Of a DNA stretch of 64,000 nt, positions 25,234 to 39,400 are shown one piece after another. The DNA is from Hybos culiciformis (taxonomy: Eukaryota; Arthropoda; Insecta; Diptera; Hybotidae). How positions within the stretch are numbered: position 1 is the stretch's first letter; every line of letters begins with the position of its first letter. The notes under the pieces are model-generated. The model did not search any database. It saw only the letters and a list, made by a program, of their open reading frames with translations, and was not told the origin of the DNA. The DNA is taken from contig OZ023273.1 of the NCBI GenBank assembly GCA_964007475.1, forward strand, positions 130,132,732-130,196,731. The letters are read 5' to 3'. A program made the translations under genes and the position numbers.

Positions 25234-28200
25234 TGGTTTATAATTATTGTGCAGTTTTTCTCGCAGTTAAATATTTGGATCGATGTCTATAATTTTAATT
25301 CTAAATTGTGTTAATATGCAATTTATAACGAAGAGTTCTTTAAGTTTGAATATTTAATTGTTTTTATTATTACTTATTTGTCAAACTTTCAGTATTTGTT
25401 AGAAGACAATAAAATGTAATGCTTTCTCTACTATAGTTGGTAATTAATTGCTCGTAATATACAGAATTTTTTAGCCATTTCTTACAATTTCAAATAAACA
25501 TTTTACTTAATATATAAACGAACACTAGAAAGTATATAATTTTTTCTTTATCTTTGAATTTGCATACTTTTACGAGAACAAATATTTTTTGAACTTTGAT
25601 TTTACCATGAAAATTGAAATTCTCTTTCATTGAACAATAATAAATAAATTGAAATAAAATATAAAAAACATAAATAATTTATGCACACAACACAATATAA
25701 TGAGTATATGAATCAAAAAGAAAGAAAAAAAATAAATAGAAATAAAAAATAATTCTTATCAGTTCTATATTCTACGAGTTAAATTTGTGTTAAAAAAGCT
25801 AAAAATATCATGTGGTAAGTTTTATGAAATTTACTTTTTTTTATGAACTTATTTGTAGTAGAAAATTAAATATATTCCTTTTTTAAATGAGATTTTATCA
25901 TTTTTTAACAACAAAAGATATTATATAGGGTAAATTTGTGCAAAACTTTAACAAAATTTTAAAGAAAAATTATTTAGACCCTTGGCTCGTTGAGAGCCTC
26001 TAACTACGAAACTCGAAATGATTGAATCACTTTGGTCCAAGGATCGTCATCGTTTTCGAACTTTTACAAAGAATAAAATCACCTAACGATTTATGTTCGG
26101 GATACCTGACTTTACTCTATATTTGATTCATTTTATAATGTTAATGATTTATTTTATTACAAAACTTTATTTATATATATTATTTGCAACATGAAAATTT
26201 ATTTAAATATTTTTTTTATTAGAATATTGAATTTTATAAAATTTATAAATAATGTAATTTTAGAAGGCACGTTTTATAAAATATTCTTGAACTCTCGACA
26301 TATTCATAACGAATTAAATTTTAATTAGAATTATATACAAATTATACTCCTATTTGATTATTAAATTATTAACTTAATGTAGAAATAAAATAAAAAAAAC
26401 TAGCAGACAATAATGGGTCACAAAACTAAGCAACTTGATAAGTTGAGCATTTCTTAATTTCCGACTAAATCAAATTTTGAATCTATATGCAATAATCTGA
26501 AATTGGAACCTTTCTAACATGGAAGGTCAATTTTAATATCGGAAATTATAGGAGCCTTTAACTTTATTTACTGTATTTTTTCATTTTATATTCTACACCA
26601 ATACACCTTTTATGCCAATTTTTATAGTTAACTGAATCTAAATTTACATTAAGTAATGAACCCAATTAATTTATTATAAAGAATTATTTCTGATAAATAA
26701 TTTAATAAGAATAGAATAGCAAATAAATGAGTCATAAAAAGATAATTATTTTCTGAAAAATATAAAATTTAAAATATAATAAAAAAAAAATTAATTAATG
26801 CGATTAAAGGAATGGCATATAAATTATTTTGTGTTTTGAAATAAAATTGGAAATAAAAATTAACTTTTTTAACTATACTGATGATCATCAAATTAATTTT
26901 TCTACCAAGTAATTTTTAAATAGAAATTGACAATTAAAAATATAAATATTATTGTATATAGTTACGAAATGTCAAAGACTTTTTCAAACAGTATCAAAAA
27001 TAAAATAAATATAAAATAAATATTTCAAAATAAAATAAGTTGCATTAAAATATGTTTTATCTTAAAGTAATTAAAAAGTTTTTAAAAGTTTAGAAATAAT
27101 TTTTTGACCAATTTTAATTTTTGAATTTATAGAAAAGTATTTAAAAAAAAATTATAAGACAAGTTAAGAAGTATTTAATTAACACAATAGTTTGAAATAT
27201 AACAATTTTTGTTTCTATCTTTAAATTAATCAGTCATGAAATCACAACTCTTATTATTCATATATCTAACAAAGTGAACTTCGTAAGTAGTTGTGAATTA
27301 GTTACTCAACTGTATACTATTTTTATTAAACTATTTTTGTTTCACGTTTCATTGAATCTAATATACATGTTGAAATCCTAAATTGTTTTATATTTATGCA
27401 CATAGAACAATAGCAAGATATTTGTCCAAATGAACATATAAATTTAATGAAATTTTTAAGCAACAAATTAAATTTTAAGTAAAAGAATTTAAAGTTTCTA
27501 ATAATTTGTACATACTAAAATACACAATAGGTATATATGGTATACATGGTAAATATATTTTTTCTCGATAACAATATTTTTTAATGTTAATTTTTTATCG
27601 TCATCGCGTTCTATGAAAACTAACAAACTCCATATAAACACATATTTGAGACATATTTATATTTTAAAATTTAAATATCGTAAATTCATAGGTTATTCAG
27701 AACTTTAATAAAATTGTAATTGAAAATTTATGAAAGGTAAAAAACAAAGGAATATATAAATTATTATGGAAGAAAAGATAGATACTTAGAGCTGCACTTG
27801 GGCCCTGCAAATTGTTAGTAAAAAAAGATTAATATTTTCTGATGTTCATACAAATAAATGTATGGGATATTAAATCTAATATATTTGCATCAAAACATTA
27901 AAATTATGCCCATAATTTTTATTTGATACCCAAAATCAGATATTAGATTTTTTACTGATTTTAAATGTTGTTGTCTGTCATTAAAATAACATTATTTGTA
28001 TAGATACTTAAAAGATTATTTAAATAAAAAATAATTTTAATTTTAAGATGCGCTCTTAAAATGTTCTTCAACCCTTTTTTTTGTTCTTGTCTTGTCTGCT
28101 ATCAATAATTTATTTCAAATTAATAAAAACTGGTTTTCTTAAATAATAATAAAAAGAATATTTAATATGAATTTACTAACAATAATACACCAATCGTTAT

Positions 28201-31200
28201 TTTCATATTTGTTGTCCAAATTTCGTAAACTTTTCTTCTGTTTTATTTATTATATTTTTATTTTTTATTATTTTTAGTTAAGGTTTTTTTTTTTAGTTAA
28301 AATCTTAAATAAAAATTTCAAAAGTCCAGTCAGTTATCGGTTGTCTGATCTAAAACGCAATTTAATGTTTAAGCAAATAGTAAGTTTAAAATTTCATTAT
28401 AACAAAAAAAAATTGTATGAGAAGTCCTTCTAGATGAAAAAAAATATAAAACAGAAAAAAAAATTACAAGAAATTTTGGACAAAATTATAAAAATATTAT
28501 ACTATTCAAATTTGGATCGATTTATTAATATTATTTTTGAATTAAAAATTCACTTAAGGTTGATGTAAAGTTATTAATGGGTTCAATTTTTTTAATGTTA
28601 GGTAATAATAAAAAATTATCTATAAAATTATTTATATAAAAATTAATTTTTGACAATAATTATTCAAATATGAAAATTTGTGTTTTAAACTGCCCTTGAA
28701 ATCGTTAGAAGAGAGTTCATTCATTTGTTTTTCAAGTTATTGAAAATAATTAATTTTCGAGCCAGTTTTCATACAATTATTTTTTTTTAATAATAGAACA
28801 TAAGAAAATTTAAAATTCTTAATAAAAATATTTAAAATATTTATCTGAGAATTTCAATATGCTTTTTATTTTTCTGATTATTCAAAAAAAAAAAAAAATT
28901 AAATTTAAAATAATTTAAATATTATGGAAAATAAAAATTTGTAGCAAATTAGAACTTTCATAATTCTTATTTAATATATTTTCATTTCATTGAGCTTAAG
29001 GCTATTATAAGCATAATTTAACAAAAATTGTAAATAATATTAAAATATCAATACTATGTATAAAATATTAGAGATCAGAGTTATGTAGGTCTAGGTATTG
29101 AATGAAGTTTTTATAAATTTTAGCTATATATTATTTTAGATATATATATATATATATTATTACCTACATATTACATCATACAAATTACATAAATGTGTGA
29201 ATAAAATAATTAAAATAACTTTAATTAAAAGGATGTTAATTTACTAAATATTATCTCTGAATCTTGTCTTTAAATCAATTTAGTTTAATTAATTAAAAAA
29301 TCAAACAATAATTAAAAGTTTAATTTACATTCATTTCTTGTTTATAATTTATTTGAAGAAGTCGTGTCTAAGCTGATGTAATACACTCTATTATAAAAAT
29401 ATTTATAACACAAAAATATATACTGATTAATTAAATTACATAATGATCAATTAGGAAATAATAAGAACTGGTTAGTTTTTTATTCTTTTTTTTTTTAAGA
29501 TAATATGATCAAAAGAAATAATTTATATTAATTACATATAAATAAAAATCTTAAATCACTTATAGAATGATGATGGATAGTAAGTTTTCGATTATTGTAA
29601 ATCCTAAAATAATTATATAAAATTTGTAATGAAAGTAAAAAAATATAAAAAAAAATTTCACAAAAATCTTTCTTTAATGAATTATTTGTAATTTGTTTTG
29701 AATTATTTGTATAAATGAATGACAGACAGTAGTAATTTATTCCTATTTTTACATAAAAAATAATTACCAAGTACCTACATAAAATAAAACAAAAACACAA
29801 TATATATATATTGTTAAACATATTAAGTCAATTATTCGGTTTACCACTTTTAATTTTCTATATATAGCAACATACAGAAAATATTCAAAATGCAACACAT
29901 CAAGATTAAAAAACATTATTTTATAATAAGTTAAGCAAGTATATCTATAAGTATCTCTTATTCGGTTCACAATGCGCTTTCATTTAAAAAACATCAACAA
30001 AAGTTAAATTTAGTAAGTTTATTATAACACGACAAGTATTTGTAGGTACATTACATATATAGTTTCTTGTTTTATATTTTTTATATTTACATAATAATCA
30101 ACTATAGTATATAATATAATAAAAAAAAGAGTGAACTTGAATTTGTTTTTAATATTGTAATTTATGTGGAATTAAAAGTCATAATTTTTAATTTAATGTT
30201 GATGATATTTTGAATATTGTATTTAGAATATATTTGATAAGAATACTTCAATTATATTCTAAATAGATTAGGAACATTTTAAAGATTTTTAGGAAGTTCT
30301 ATTACATACGATGTGGAATACTTAACACCGTTCACAAGATATGTTTATTAATATAGATTTTATTGCTGTAGTAATTGTTGTAGAATATTCAAAAAACAAT
30401 AAGAGAAATTTAATTAGTTTTTTATTTAACTTTATAAATTCCGTTTTAATTTTCGTCCTTATTCATCCTTCGTCCTTATTTTATGCAAATATTTTTTTTT
30501 ATTTTGGACATTCTTTTCTTATTATTTAGCAAGTATTTATTAATAACAAAATGTATTAAGTAAAAAATAGCACTATCAAAATTATCGTCCGACATACAGC
30601 AAGAAATTTGAAGCAGTCATGTAAAAATAAATAAAAGATTGCATGTGAAATGCATTAGAGAAATAAAAATTTATATTTTTGGTTGTCAAACTCATTCACT
30701 TTAATTTAAAACTATATAAATTATCAAATCTATTCAAAAACAAAATAGAAACGTCGTTATTACCTGGATATTACATTCTATTCTGACAATTATAAAAATT
30801 ATATATAAATTTTTTTCCCATAAAACACCATAATTATTTTTCACTATTTAGTAGCAAGCAAAACATGTAATTATTAATGTGTGTTACCAAATAAATGTCT
30901 CAATTCGGTTTTCAGTTTCAAGTTGTATACCATTTTTTATTTTTACCGATAAACATGACAACTTCCTTCTTGCTGGATTTTTATTATATTTTCATGTGTT
31001 TCACAGATTTCATAAAAAAAAACCTGTTGAATTAACAATCTCCTAAATCGAAGAAAAAAATATATATAAACATAATAATAATTTATAATTTGAAATGACT
31101 TAATGATTAAGTTCAATTTCCATAATAATTACAACCAGAATTTCCAAATATATTATATTTCTAATCTTGTGTCTGCATCGTTCATTATGTTCGTAACGTA

Positions 31201-33956
31201 ATGGTAAATAGCGTAAAAAGTAAAAAAAAAAACAAAATTATTATTTGGAAATTCTAGACAGTACAATTAAATTATTGCATTATTTTTTAATTTTGTTAGG
31301 ATCAATGTTTGTAAATATTATATTGAGGTTAAAGTTATTTAGTTTTTTTTTTGTTTTATTTGAGAATATTTTTTGTTATAAGCTTTGATTAATTAAAAAT
31401 ACATATAAAAATTGAAAGAAGCATATTGCTCATTATAGTATAAAGGTTTTTGAATATATCTTCACATTATCTTAATTAAAACATCATAACATCATGCATT
31501 CATAAATGTAACTAAAAAAGAAGACTTTCATAAAATTAAGATATAGTTTTGGTTCTTATAAAAATTAATGATTTACTAATTGGCTTATATTAATTTTTAG
31601 TATCAAGGCAAGTAAAACACGTTCATTGAACTATTTCTTGAATAATTTTTTTATGATCATTACAATCATACATAAAATTTACATAAATGTTATATAATGA
31701 TTTTTATGCTTGTTTTAAATAATTTTTATTGTAATTTTTTAATAATAAATGCTATATATAGAACTTGATATTTTCTTAAAAATTTGAAAGTAAAATTTTA
31801 TATTATTTGAAATAAAATAAAAATTAAAAATAACTTAATTAATGCTAAATTTTAAGCATATACTCATCTGGAATAATTGTAGTAACATGGACTTATTTCA
31901 GGTTTATTAAAAATTAAAAATTTTTTTTATATATTAAAAAAATATATAAAATTTATTTTATATATTTTTTTAAAAAAGCTGTTAACCAATATTTAACTTC
32001 ACAACATAGGTATTTGTAGGTAAATAGTTTAATATTTTTAGTTTTTAATGATATAATAAATATAATATTGGTCATATGGTACCTAATAGTTTTCTAATTA
32101 TTTTTTTTATGTGTTTACAAAATTATGCAAAAAACTTTTATTGGAATATTTTATAAAATGCATGTTGCATTTTTAGCAAAAATGTATAGATAATATGTAT
32201 AATGTATAAATAGATTAAATGTTTTCAGTGAATTATACTTATACTTTTTAAAATTTTACAAAAATCTCTATAATTAACAAGGCAGAACTGAAAAAAGCTT
32301 CAAGTTTCAAAATCAAAAAAGCGAAAATTACTAAAATTTCACCATCAACAAAAAAAAAAAACTTGATTGAATCCTTCTTTTCTTATACACTTTCAGCAAA
32401 GCATAGTAGCAACTTCAATAAGTGAAAGCATAACGCTTATATTTTATATTTCTAAACGGTTTTTTTTACATATAAACACCATATATAATAATACCAATAT
32501 ATAATTATATATTATAAAATATCTTATCTATGCAGTTATATTAAAGTGTGCGGCCATATTTAACATTATTTAAACGGAAGTGAGATGAATTTCCGCATAA
32601 AATTATGAATGCATAATGATGGTAAATGATAATTTTAATTTGAAAAATAATAGCAGCTGATTTTAATTTTTCAATAAAGACTATGCATTTCTAGTTATTA
32701 AATATTCAACATTCCAGGTTTATGCTCTTTTGTAAATATTATATGACTAGTCGTGAACTTTACTTGACGTATATGTGTAATATGAGTAACTTGTGAATAT
32801 TATGAACATGAATGTATATATAATGTTTGTACAATAAGTATTTACAACATGCTTGTAGTTCAGTTCATGAGTATAAACTATGTCTATATACTAATTAAAA
32901 GAAAAATAAACTTTTACTTAAAACAATGCATTTTGTGCGAGTATTGTAAAAGATGAGGGAAGGTCATAAAGTCTAATTATAAAAAGGTAATAAATTCTAA
33001 TTATTTGTTAAATGGAAAAATGTGTTTATTTGTAAAAGAGCAAAACTGTAAAAATTCTGTAGTAAAAATAATGAAGAATCTTATACAAAAAAATAAGTTT
33101 AGTAATTAGAGAATGACTTTAATCAAAAATATTGTAAACACGAATAATTATTAGATAAACATAATGCCAATTGGAAATATTATATGTATTGTAAGGTCTG
33201 TCTAAAAATTATTCTATAATTTATTAATGAAATTGCAATAAAAATTAAGTCTAAAATACAATCTACAAATATAATCATAAATTAATATAATTGCATTATA
33301 TATTTGTGACGTTAAATGTAAAAGAACTTGACTTTGCGTAACATTGAATATTTTTTTTTTCGAATTATAAATTAAAAATAAGTGATTATAATAAACCTAG
33401 GCAAAATTATAAGGAAATTATAAAATATTCTGTATATTATAATTACGAACATAAAATAGAAAATGAAAGTATAAGAATTCTATTTTGGTTTGAAAAAATG
33501 GCAGAGGTTAAAGTATAACTTTTAGATTTTTAGTGATAGTGTGAATGATGGTTATTCAACACTGCTCTTACAAAGTCTATTGAAAGCTTCGATATACAGA
33601 TGTATACAATTTTAAGCAATTCAATATTTCTTTCTTTTTTTTTTCAACATTTAATTTTGAAAATATGATTTTTTTCTAGATAATAAAAATAAACTTGCTT
33701 ATTTAAATGATCATACCTACATCATACTAATATATGTAGTATTATATACTATATAGTACCTATTACATAGTAGTATATTATATATAGTATTGTTATATTC
33801 TGTATCAAAGTTGCGGGTTTTAAGAATATTAAATTAATAAAATTGAAATTACCAATATTTTTTTTAATCAGAAATTAATAAAACAATCATACACAGCTTA
33901 TTTTTAATTACAATTTCGTTGATTGATAAATTAATAAAATAACGAAACTAAATTTC
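25234..33956. other. Long gene-poor AT-rich stretch
   Basis: I recognise no gene. A less AT-rich patch at about 25975-26115 could be a transposon remnant. A 17-base-arm hairpin of A/T only lies at about 31925-31975, and an (AT)n run at about 29138-29158. Short open frames here are AT-driven and resemble no family. Confidence 0.4.
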
Positions 33957-34038
33957 CGACGAGGATGGGATTCGAACCCACGCGTGCAGAGCACATTGGA
34001 TTAGCAGTCCAACGCCTTAACCACTCGGCCACCTCGTC
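33957..34038 (-). tRNA. tRNA-Ser (anticodon GCT), copy 1
   Basis: An 82-base gene read on the minus strand. The acceptor stem GACGAGG/CCTCGTC is perfectly paired, with discriminator G. The A box GGCCGAGTGG and B box GGTTCGAATCC are present, and the extra long variable arm is of the serine type. The anticodon GCT at 34003-34005 (minus strand) reads AGC/AGT serine codons. CCA is not encoded, as expected for a eukaryote. A short T run for Pol III termination follows downstream on the minus strand (TTTT about 20 bases past the gene). It is identical to the two neighbouring copies. Confidence 0.97.
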
Positions 34039-34487
34039 CTGTAAATTGAGTTAAAGTTGTGGCTTGGATTTGAGCCATTCTTGGAGCTTAGCACTTATGC
34101 TCACTCATGTTTTATCAGTTTGAGTGAAAGAAATTCTTATGGCATAAAAAAAAATTATACTTATAAGGTTAATTTTTTTTCTTGCTAAAAAATTTATAAA
34201 CTATTTAAATTTTTTTTTTTTCATTTTAAATAAATTTTCTTGAAATATTTAATTTTTTAATTGTTTTTTTCCATACTACTTTCTATACTTTCACTCCCTC
34301 TGTCGCGATCAATTTTTTATTTTTAGCAAACACTTTTTGGGGCAATATTATTTATTTTGTTCTTAATATCATCTCTAAATATTTCTACTAAATTTTCAGT
34401 TGGTTACATCTAACGGTTATTTATTTAATAATGTTTATTTAATTGTATTCAAATTAAAAGGTTAACTACCTAACGTTAAAAAAAGAC
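34039..34487. other. Spacer between tRNA-Ser copies 1 and 2
   Basis: AT-rich, with no gene. The spacer does not resemble the flanks of the other copies, so only the tRNA unit itself is duplicated at recognisable identity. Confidence 0.4.
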
Positions 34488-34569
34488 CGACGAGGATGGG
34501 ATTCGAACCCACGCGTGCAGAGCACATTGGATTAGCAGTCCAACGCCTTAACCACTCGGCCACCTCGTC
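34488..34569 (-). tRNA. tRNA-Ser (anticodon GCT), copy 2
   Basis: An 82-base tRNA-Ser gene identical to copy 1 and on the same strand, about 450 bases away. It is followed on the minus strand by a seven-T run, a strong Pol III terminator, within a few bases of the 3' end. The apparent protein frame on the opposite strand (starting at 34496) is an artefact of reading the tRNA antisense. Confidence 0.97.
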
Positions 34570-35850
34570 ATGTGCAATACCGCAAAACAATGTTTTATAC
34601 AAATTTAATTTAGGAAATTTTTATTTTACGATATTAATTTTAAAGGAGAAAATTTACTTTAAAAAAAAAAAAATCATTAAAATAATACCCATACCACATT
34701 TTAATAAAATTATTTTACGCAGATTCAATGAAAATATTTTGAGCAAATAACAACATTAGATTGATCTGAATTTCTTAGTTGGTCACAAAACAAGTAACAC
34801 CACATAAATGAAAAAATTGTCCCTATTTGTAGATATTTAAGAAGAAAAAAATATATGTTAATTGTGTATGAGTGTCCTTAAATGTGGGGAAAAAAGCTAA
34901 ATGTACATCATTATATTTTCAAAATTATGCAAATAATAAATCCTGGCCAACTTCTAGAAAAAAAATTCTAATTTTTATGCAAATATGCGCATCTATACAC
35001 ATGTTTATTAGACATTATCTACTTAATAAGTGACAAATGTGAATTTTACTTATATAGGTAACTAAACCTATTTCAAGTCGATAGTTTTTAAATCGTCACA
35101 ATTATTTTTTTTTATGCTTTTTTTCTTTATGCTTACTTTGTCAGAACATTGTTATTCAATTTCCTTTTTTATTTCTCCAAGAAAATATCAATAATAAAAT
35201 TCCCTAAAAATAAAAAATCACTTTTAATTAGATAAAATCAGATACAAAAACATTTCGTTAAGGGGTGGTAAAAGATCTTTTTTCTTAGTCTAAATGAAAT
35301 CTAAACACCAATTAATTGAGTTCACTAAGTTAACAACTAACGAAAATTTGCATCAAATCTGTAACTAATCTTATGATCAGAAATTAATAATTTGGCTTTT
35401 CTATCTGAAAATTTTTAGACAGATCTTTTTGTAAAGAAAAAATAAAATCTTATTGCTTACATTTCATACGAAGGCAAATCGATATTTTTTTTTCAAAGTT
35501 TGCTTAAGTTGCACTAATCAGTAAGTGGAAATAATTTCAACATAAATATGAATTTGTATTTTTAAAATATGTTATATAGGGACAATAATTAATAGAAGAA
35601 ATTGTATATTTATGTGTAGCTACAATAAATAAATACGAAAAATAAGTCGTTGTAACAAAAAAATATTAACGAGATACATGCGCAATTATTGTTTATAATT
35701 TTTTATTATGTGTATTCTGAAAATATCCCAAACAAAAAAATTTACGATAAAATACAAAATTTATGACTCAGCTTTTATGAGTATTTTATTATTTTTGAGT
35801 GAAACTAATATTATATGCTCTGTTATGTATTTTTCTCACAACTTTATAAT
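34570..35850. other. AT-rich spacer between tRNA-Ser copies 2 and 3
   Basis: No gene or defined repeat seen. Confidence 0.4.
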
Positions 35851-35932
35851 GACGAGGTGGCCGAGTGGTTAAGGCGTTGGACTGCTAATCCAATGTGCTC
35901 TGCACGCGTGGGTTCGAATCCCATCCTCGTCG
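35851..35932 (+). tRNA. tRNA-Ser (anticodon GCT), copy 3
   Basis: An 82-base tRNA-Ser gene on the plus strand, identical to the other two copies but inverted. Its anticodon GCT is at 35884-35886. An eight-T run begins about ten bases after the gene and should terminate Pol III. Perfect conservation of all three copies suggests that all are functional or recently duplicated. Confidence 0.97.
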
Positions 35933-36460
35933 CTAATATCGTTTTTTTTAAAACAATTTTTAAATTATATTAATTTAAATAAAAGTGATCAATCAAAATT
36001 TAAAAAAAAATAGTTCTTCAATAGCTGTTATGATATGAATTTAACACTTATTGCTATGTAATAAAATAATTCAGTTTGACACACAAAAACCAAAGAATTA
36101 AACTCGACTTCAGATTTTTTAAGTTAAAAATTCAAATCCTTGTTTAACATAATTTTTTATTTATTTTTTTTTATTGAATTTATTACATTATTTAATTTAT
36201 ATACATAGTTGATATTTAATTTACATAGGTATAAAACTAAAAATTGTAGATTGAACAAATTGTCGTGATTGAGATAGATCTATGCCTGTGCACCTACAAC
36301 TCATAAAATTTCAACTTTCACATAACAATAATCTTTTTCTCTTTATAGGTTTATCAATAACTAAACTAGAATAATGATGAGAAAATTTTGTTAAACAAAA
36401 ATTAAAACACTTGAACATAGATATTTTTGTGAATTTCAACATTATTTTGGTCACTTAATT
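35933..36460 (+). promoter_or_regulatory. 5' flank / 5' UTR of the second ABCG gene
   Basis: A pyrimidine tract followed by TTTATAG (ending 36348) looks like a splice acceptor, so the 5' UTR of the downstream gene may begin at 36349 with a non-coding exon further upstream. A tiny upstream frame starting ATGATGAGA (about 36374) stops after a few codons and could dampen translation from the main ATG at 36461. No TATA box can be assigned with confidence. Confidence 0.35.
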
Positions 36461-39400
36461 ATGGCCACTGTGGAAAAGAAAGACTACAAAAGACAACATT
36501 CTAATAATGCTGGTTTGAAATATTTTCCAAGATGGCCTGCAGTTGATATTGAGTTTACTGATATTGTGTATTCTGTTCCAGAATTAAGAAGTATGTATGC
36601 AACCAAATCAGTTAATTTCTAGAATCATCTTATTCATATTGGATATTGTATTTTATAGCCTTTTATTTTTATAGATTTTCTATTATACAGAAAAATAAAT
36701 TTATGAAGAAAATTTTTTAATTTTTTTCCAGGTAAAAAATCAATTATTAGAAATATTTGTGGAAAATTTTGTTCAAATGAGCTGACAGCTATTATGGGTC
36801 CATCAGGTAGTGGGAAGACTACTTTGCTGAATATATTGGCTGGTTATAAGTATAAAAATTTTTTTTGAAATTTCTTCAAATGCTAAAAATATAAAATTGA
36901 AATTAACAAAAATTTAAGACTGCAACATGAAGTTGGTGAAATTTATGTTAATGGTCGACCCAGAAAAATGAAAACATTTAAAAGAATGTCCAGATACATA
37001 ATGCAGAATGAAGAATTGGATCCGTTTTCAACAGTTAAAGAATCCATGATTTTGGCGGCTAATCTGAAATTAGGAAAACATTTGACAAGTCAACAAAAAA
37101 ATGAAATTGTAAGTAATCTAGGTTTAGAAAATTATGGTTAAGGAAAAAATTATTGAAAAATTTAAAATTTAGAATTAAGAATTTATTGATGATTCTATAG
37201 AGAAGTTCTCTTATGTAACAAACAACTCAGATATTTTTGTTATATTATAATATTATCCAAATCATCAGTTATTATATTATTATATTATATTATATTGTTT
37301 CTTGCAGATTGATGAAATTTTAAGTAATTTACGATTAATGAAAGCACAGAATACTTTAGCTGGTCGTTTGTCTGGAGGAGAAAAGAAGCGTTTATCTGTT
37401 GCAATGGAACTTGTCAACAATCCACCTATAATTTTTCTAGATGAACCAACAACGTAATATTTTTAATTAATGTTTTGTTATTAAATAAGTATTACTGATT
37501 CGAGAAAATTAAAAAGAAAATTACTAAACTAAACTTCAATTAATTTTTAAAATATTCTATAATCTATTCTATATAACATACTTGGCCAAACTGCGGCTCG
37601 CGAGCCGCATACGGCTCTCGTTCTTCTTCACTGCGGCTCTAGCCACATTCGAAAAAATATTGTTAAAAATTGATTTTAAAAAATACGATTTAAAAAAAAC
37701 GTTTTCTTATGTAATGTATTGGTTGTCATATAATTTTTCTTTATAAATAAACATGCATGCGAATTTTTTTAAATAAATTAAGAATGAAAATAAAGATAAA
37801 TGAAAATGACAATAAAGACAGTTAACATATCGTCGGTCTCGTTTGTCCTAATATTGTAGAAAAATTATAAAAAACTAAAATTTTAATATGTTCAAAGTTA
37901 GAACTCGAAAGCTCATAAATTATCCGCAAGGCTATTTCTATTTTCCCGAAAGTACCAAAACGTACTAAAGAAAATTCGAAAAAAATTTTCTTAAAAGTAT
38001 TTTTTTTCAGTTTCGTGATTTTTGCATGAGACCGACGATATTTAAAACAATTTCTAATTGCGGCTCTCGACAATTCTGTTTTTCTAATATCGGCTCCTGT
38101 CGGGATAAAGTCTGGCCACCCCTGCTATATAATGTAAATGCAAAAGCGTAAATATAAAATTATCGGTCTACTCTAAAGTTTTCAGAATTTTATTTTAATA
38201 TATTTTGTTCCATAGTTTGGAACTGCAACTTCCTATTTAATTTTTATTTACTTAGCCTTGTGTTTATAGAGGGTTGGATGATCTTGCCAGTGCACAGTGT
38301 ATTTCATTACTAAGACGAATAGCACATAATGGCAGAACTATTATTTGTTCAATTCACACACCGTCAGCCAAAATATTTGAGAAGTTCGATAATGTATATG
38401 TTATGGCAGCTGGTCAATGCGTGTATCAAGGTGCTGTTCAAAATATTGTGCCATTTGTTGAAAGTATTGGCTTACCGTGCCCATTAACATACAATCCGGC
38501 GGATTTTTGTAAGTTATTTGTTTTTTCAGAGTACCTATAATGTTTTGAAAAATTGAAAAATGTAGCAATAAGCCGTTGTACTTGTAATACATATAATATT
38601 TTGAAGTTATTTAGATGGCTATGGATACAAAACTAGATTAAGAATTTGCTGATATATAAGTTTATTTTAGTTTTATTCCTAGTTAAAAAAAAAAATTAAT
38701 TTTATTCTAGTTTATAAGGTTTTTCCAATTTAATTTTGTCTTCTTTGAATAAAAATGTTTAAGTGCAACCAAAACCAAACCCAATTCTTTTTATAGCTTT
38801 TTTGAATTTGAATAAATAATTAGAAAATTTTAGTGATGGAAATATCAAGTGGTGAATATGGTTTTGAATATCGTGATAAAATGGTTACAACTGTGGATAA
38901 TGGTCGTTGTGAGAGATGGTATCCATTAATGTTAAGTCCATTGACTAATAGAAATTATAATAGAAAGGAAGTTGCAACTGTTCCAAGAAAAAGTATTACG
39001 CAGTTCGAAATGGATATTGATATGAAGAAACTAAAATCTGGTTCATCTACTAGGGAACAATTTTTAATTTTATTAAATCGAATGATGGTAAAAATGTGGA
39101 GAGATAAGGTAAATATTTTTAACCAGAAATCTAAAAATATCTGTTCATTCTTTAACACTTGGGAACTTCCATAATAAGGCTGTCACACTTCGGCTTTTTA
39201 ATGGCTTTTTGAAAAAGATATCATCGTTGTGGTTATTTCGTGGCTTTTTCCATACAAAAAAAAAGAAAAAAAAGCCACTAGAAAATTAGGGATCAAATTA
39301 CAAAAGAGCTCTGTGAGAAAAAAATAAACTAGCAATTGCATACTTTCAGGAAGTTGGCGGCAATTTTTTGTCAAAAAACCAATAAAAAAAACAAAAAAAA

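Noticed and set aside
29528..29970. Two overlapping minus-strand frames rich in Tyr/Ile/Phe
   Set aside because: Composition is what AT-rich DNA gives by chance; no motif.
34496..34750. Open frame starting MGFEPTRAEHIGLAV
   Set aside because: It reads across tRNA-Ser copy 2 on the antisense strand; this is a well-known false protein pattern, and the rest is AT-rich spacer.
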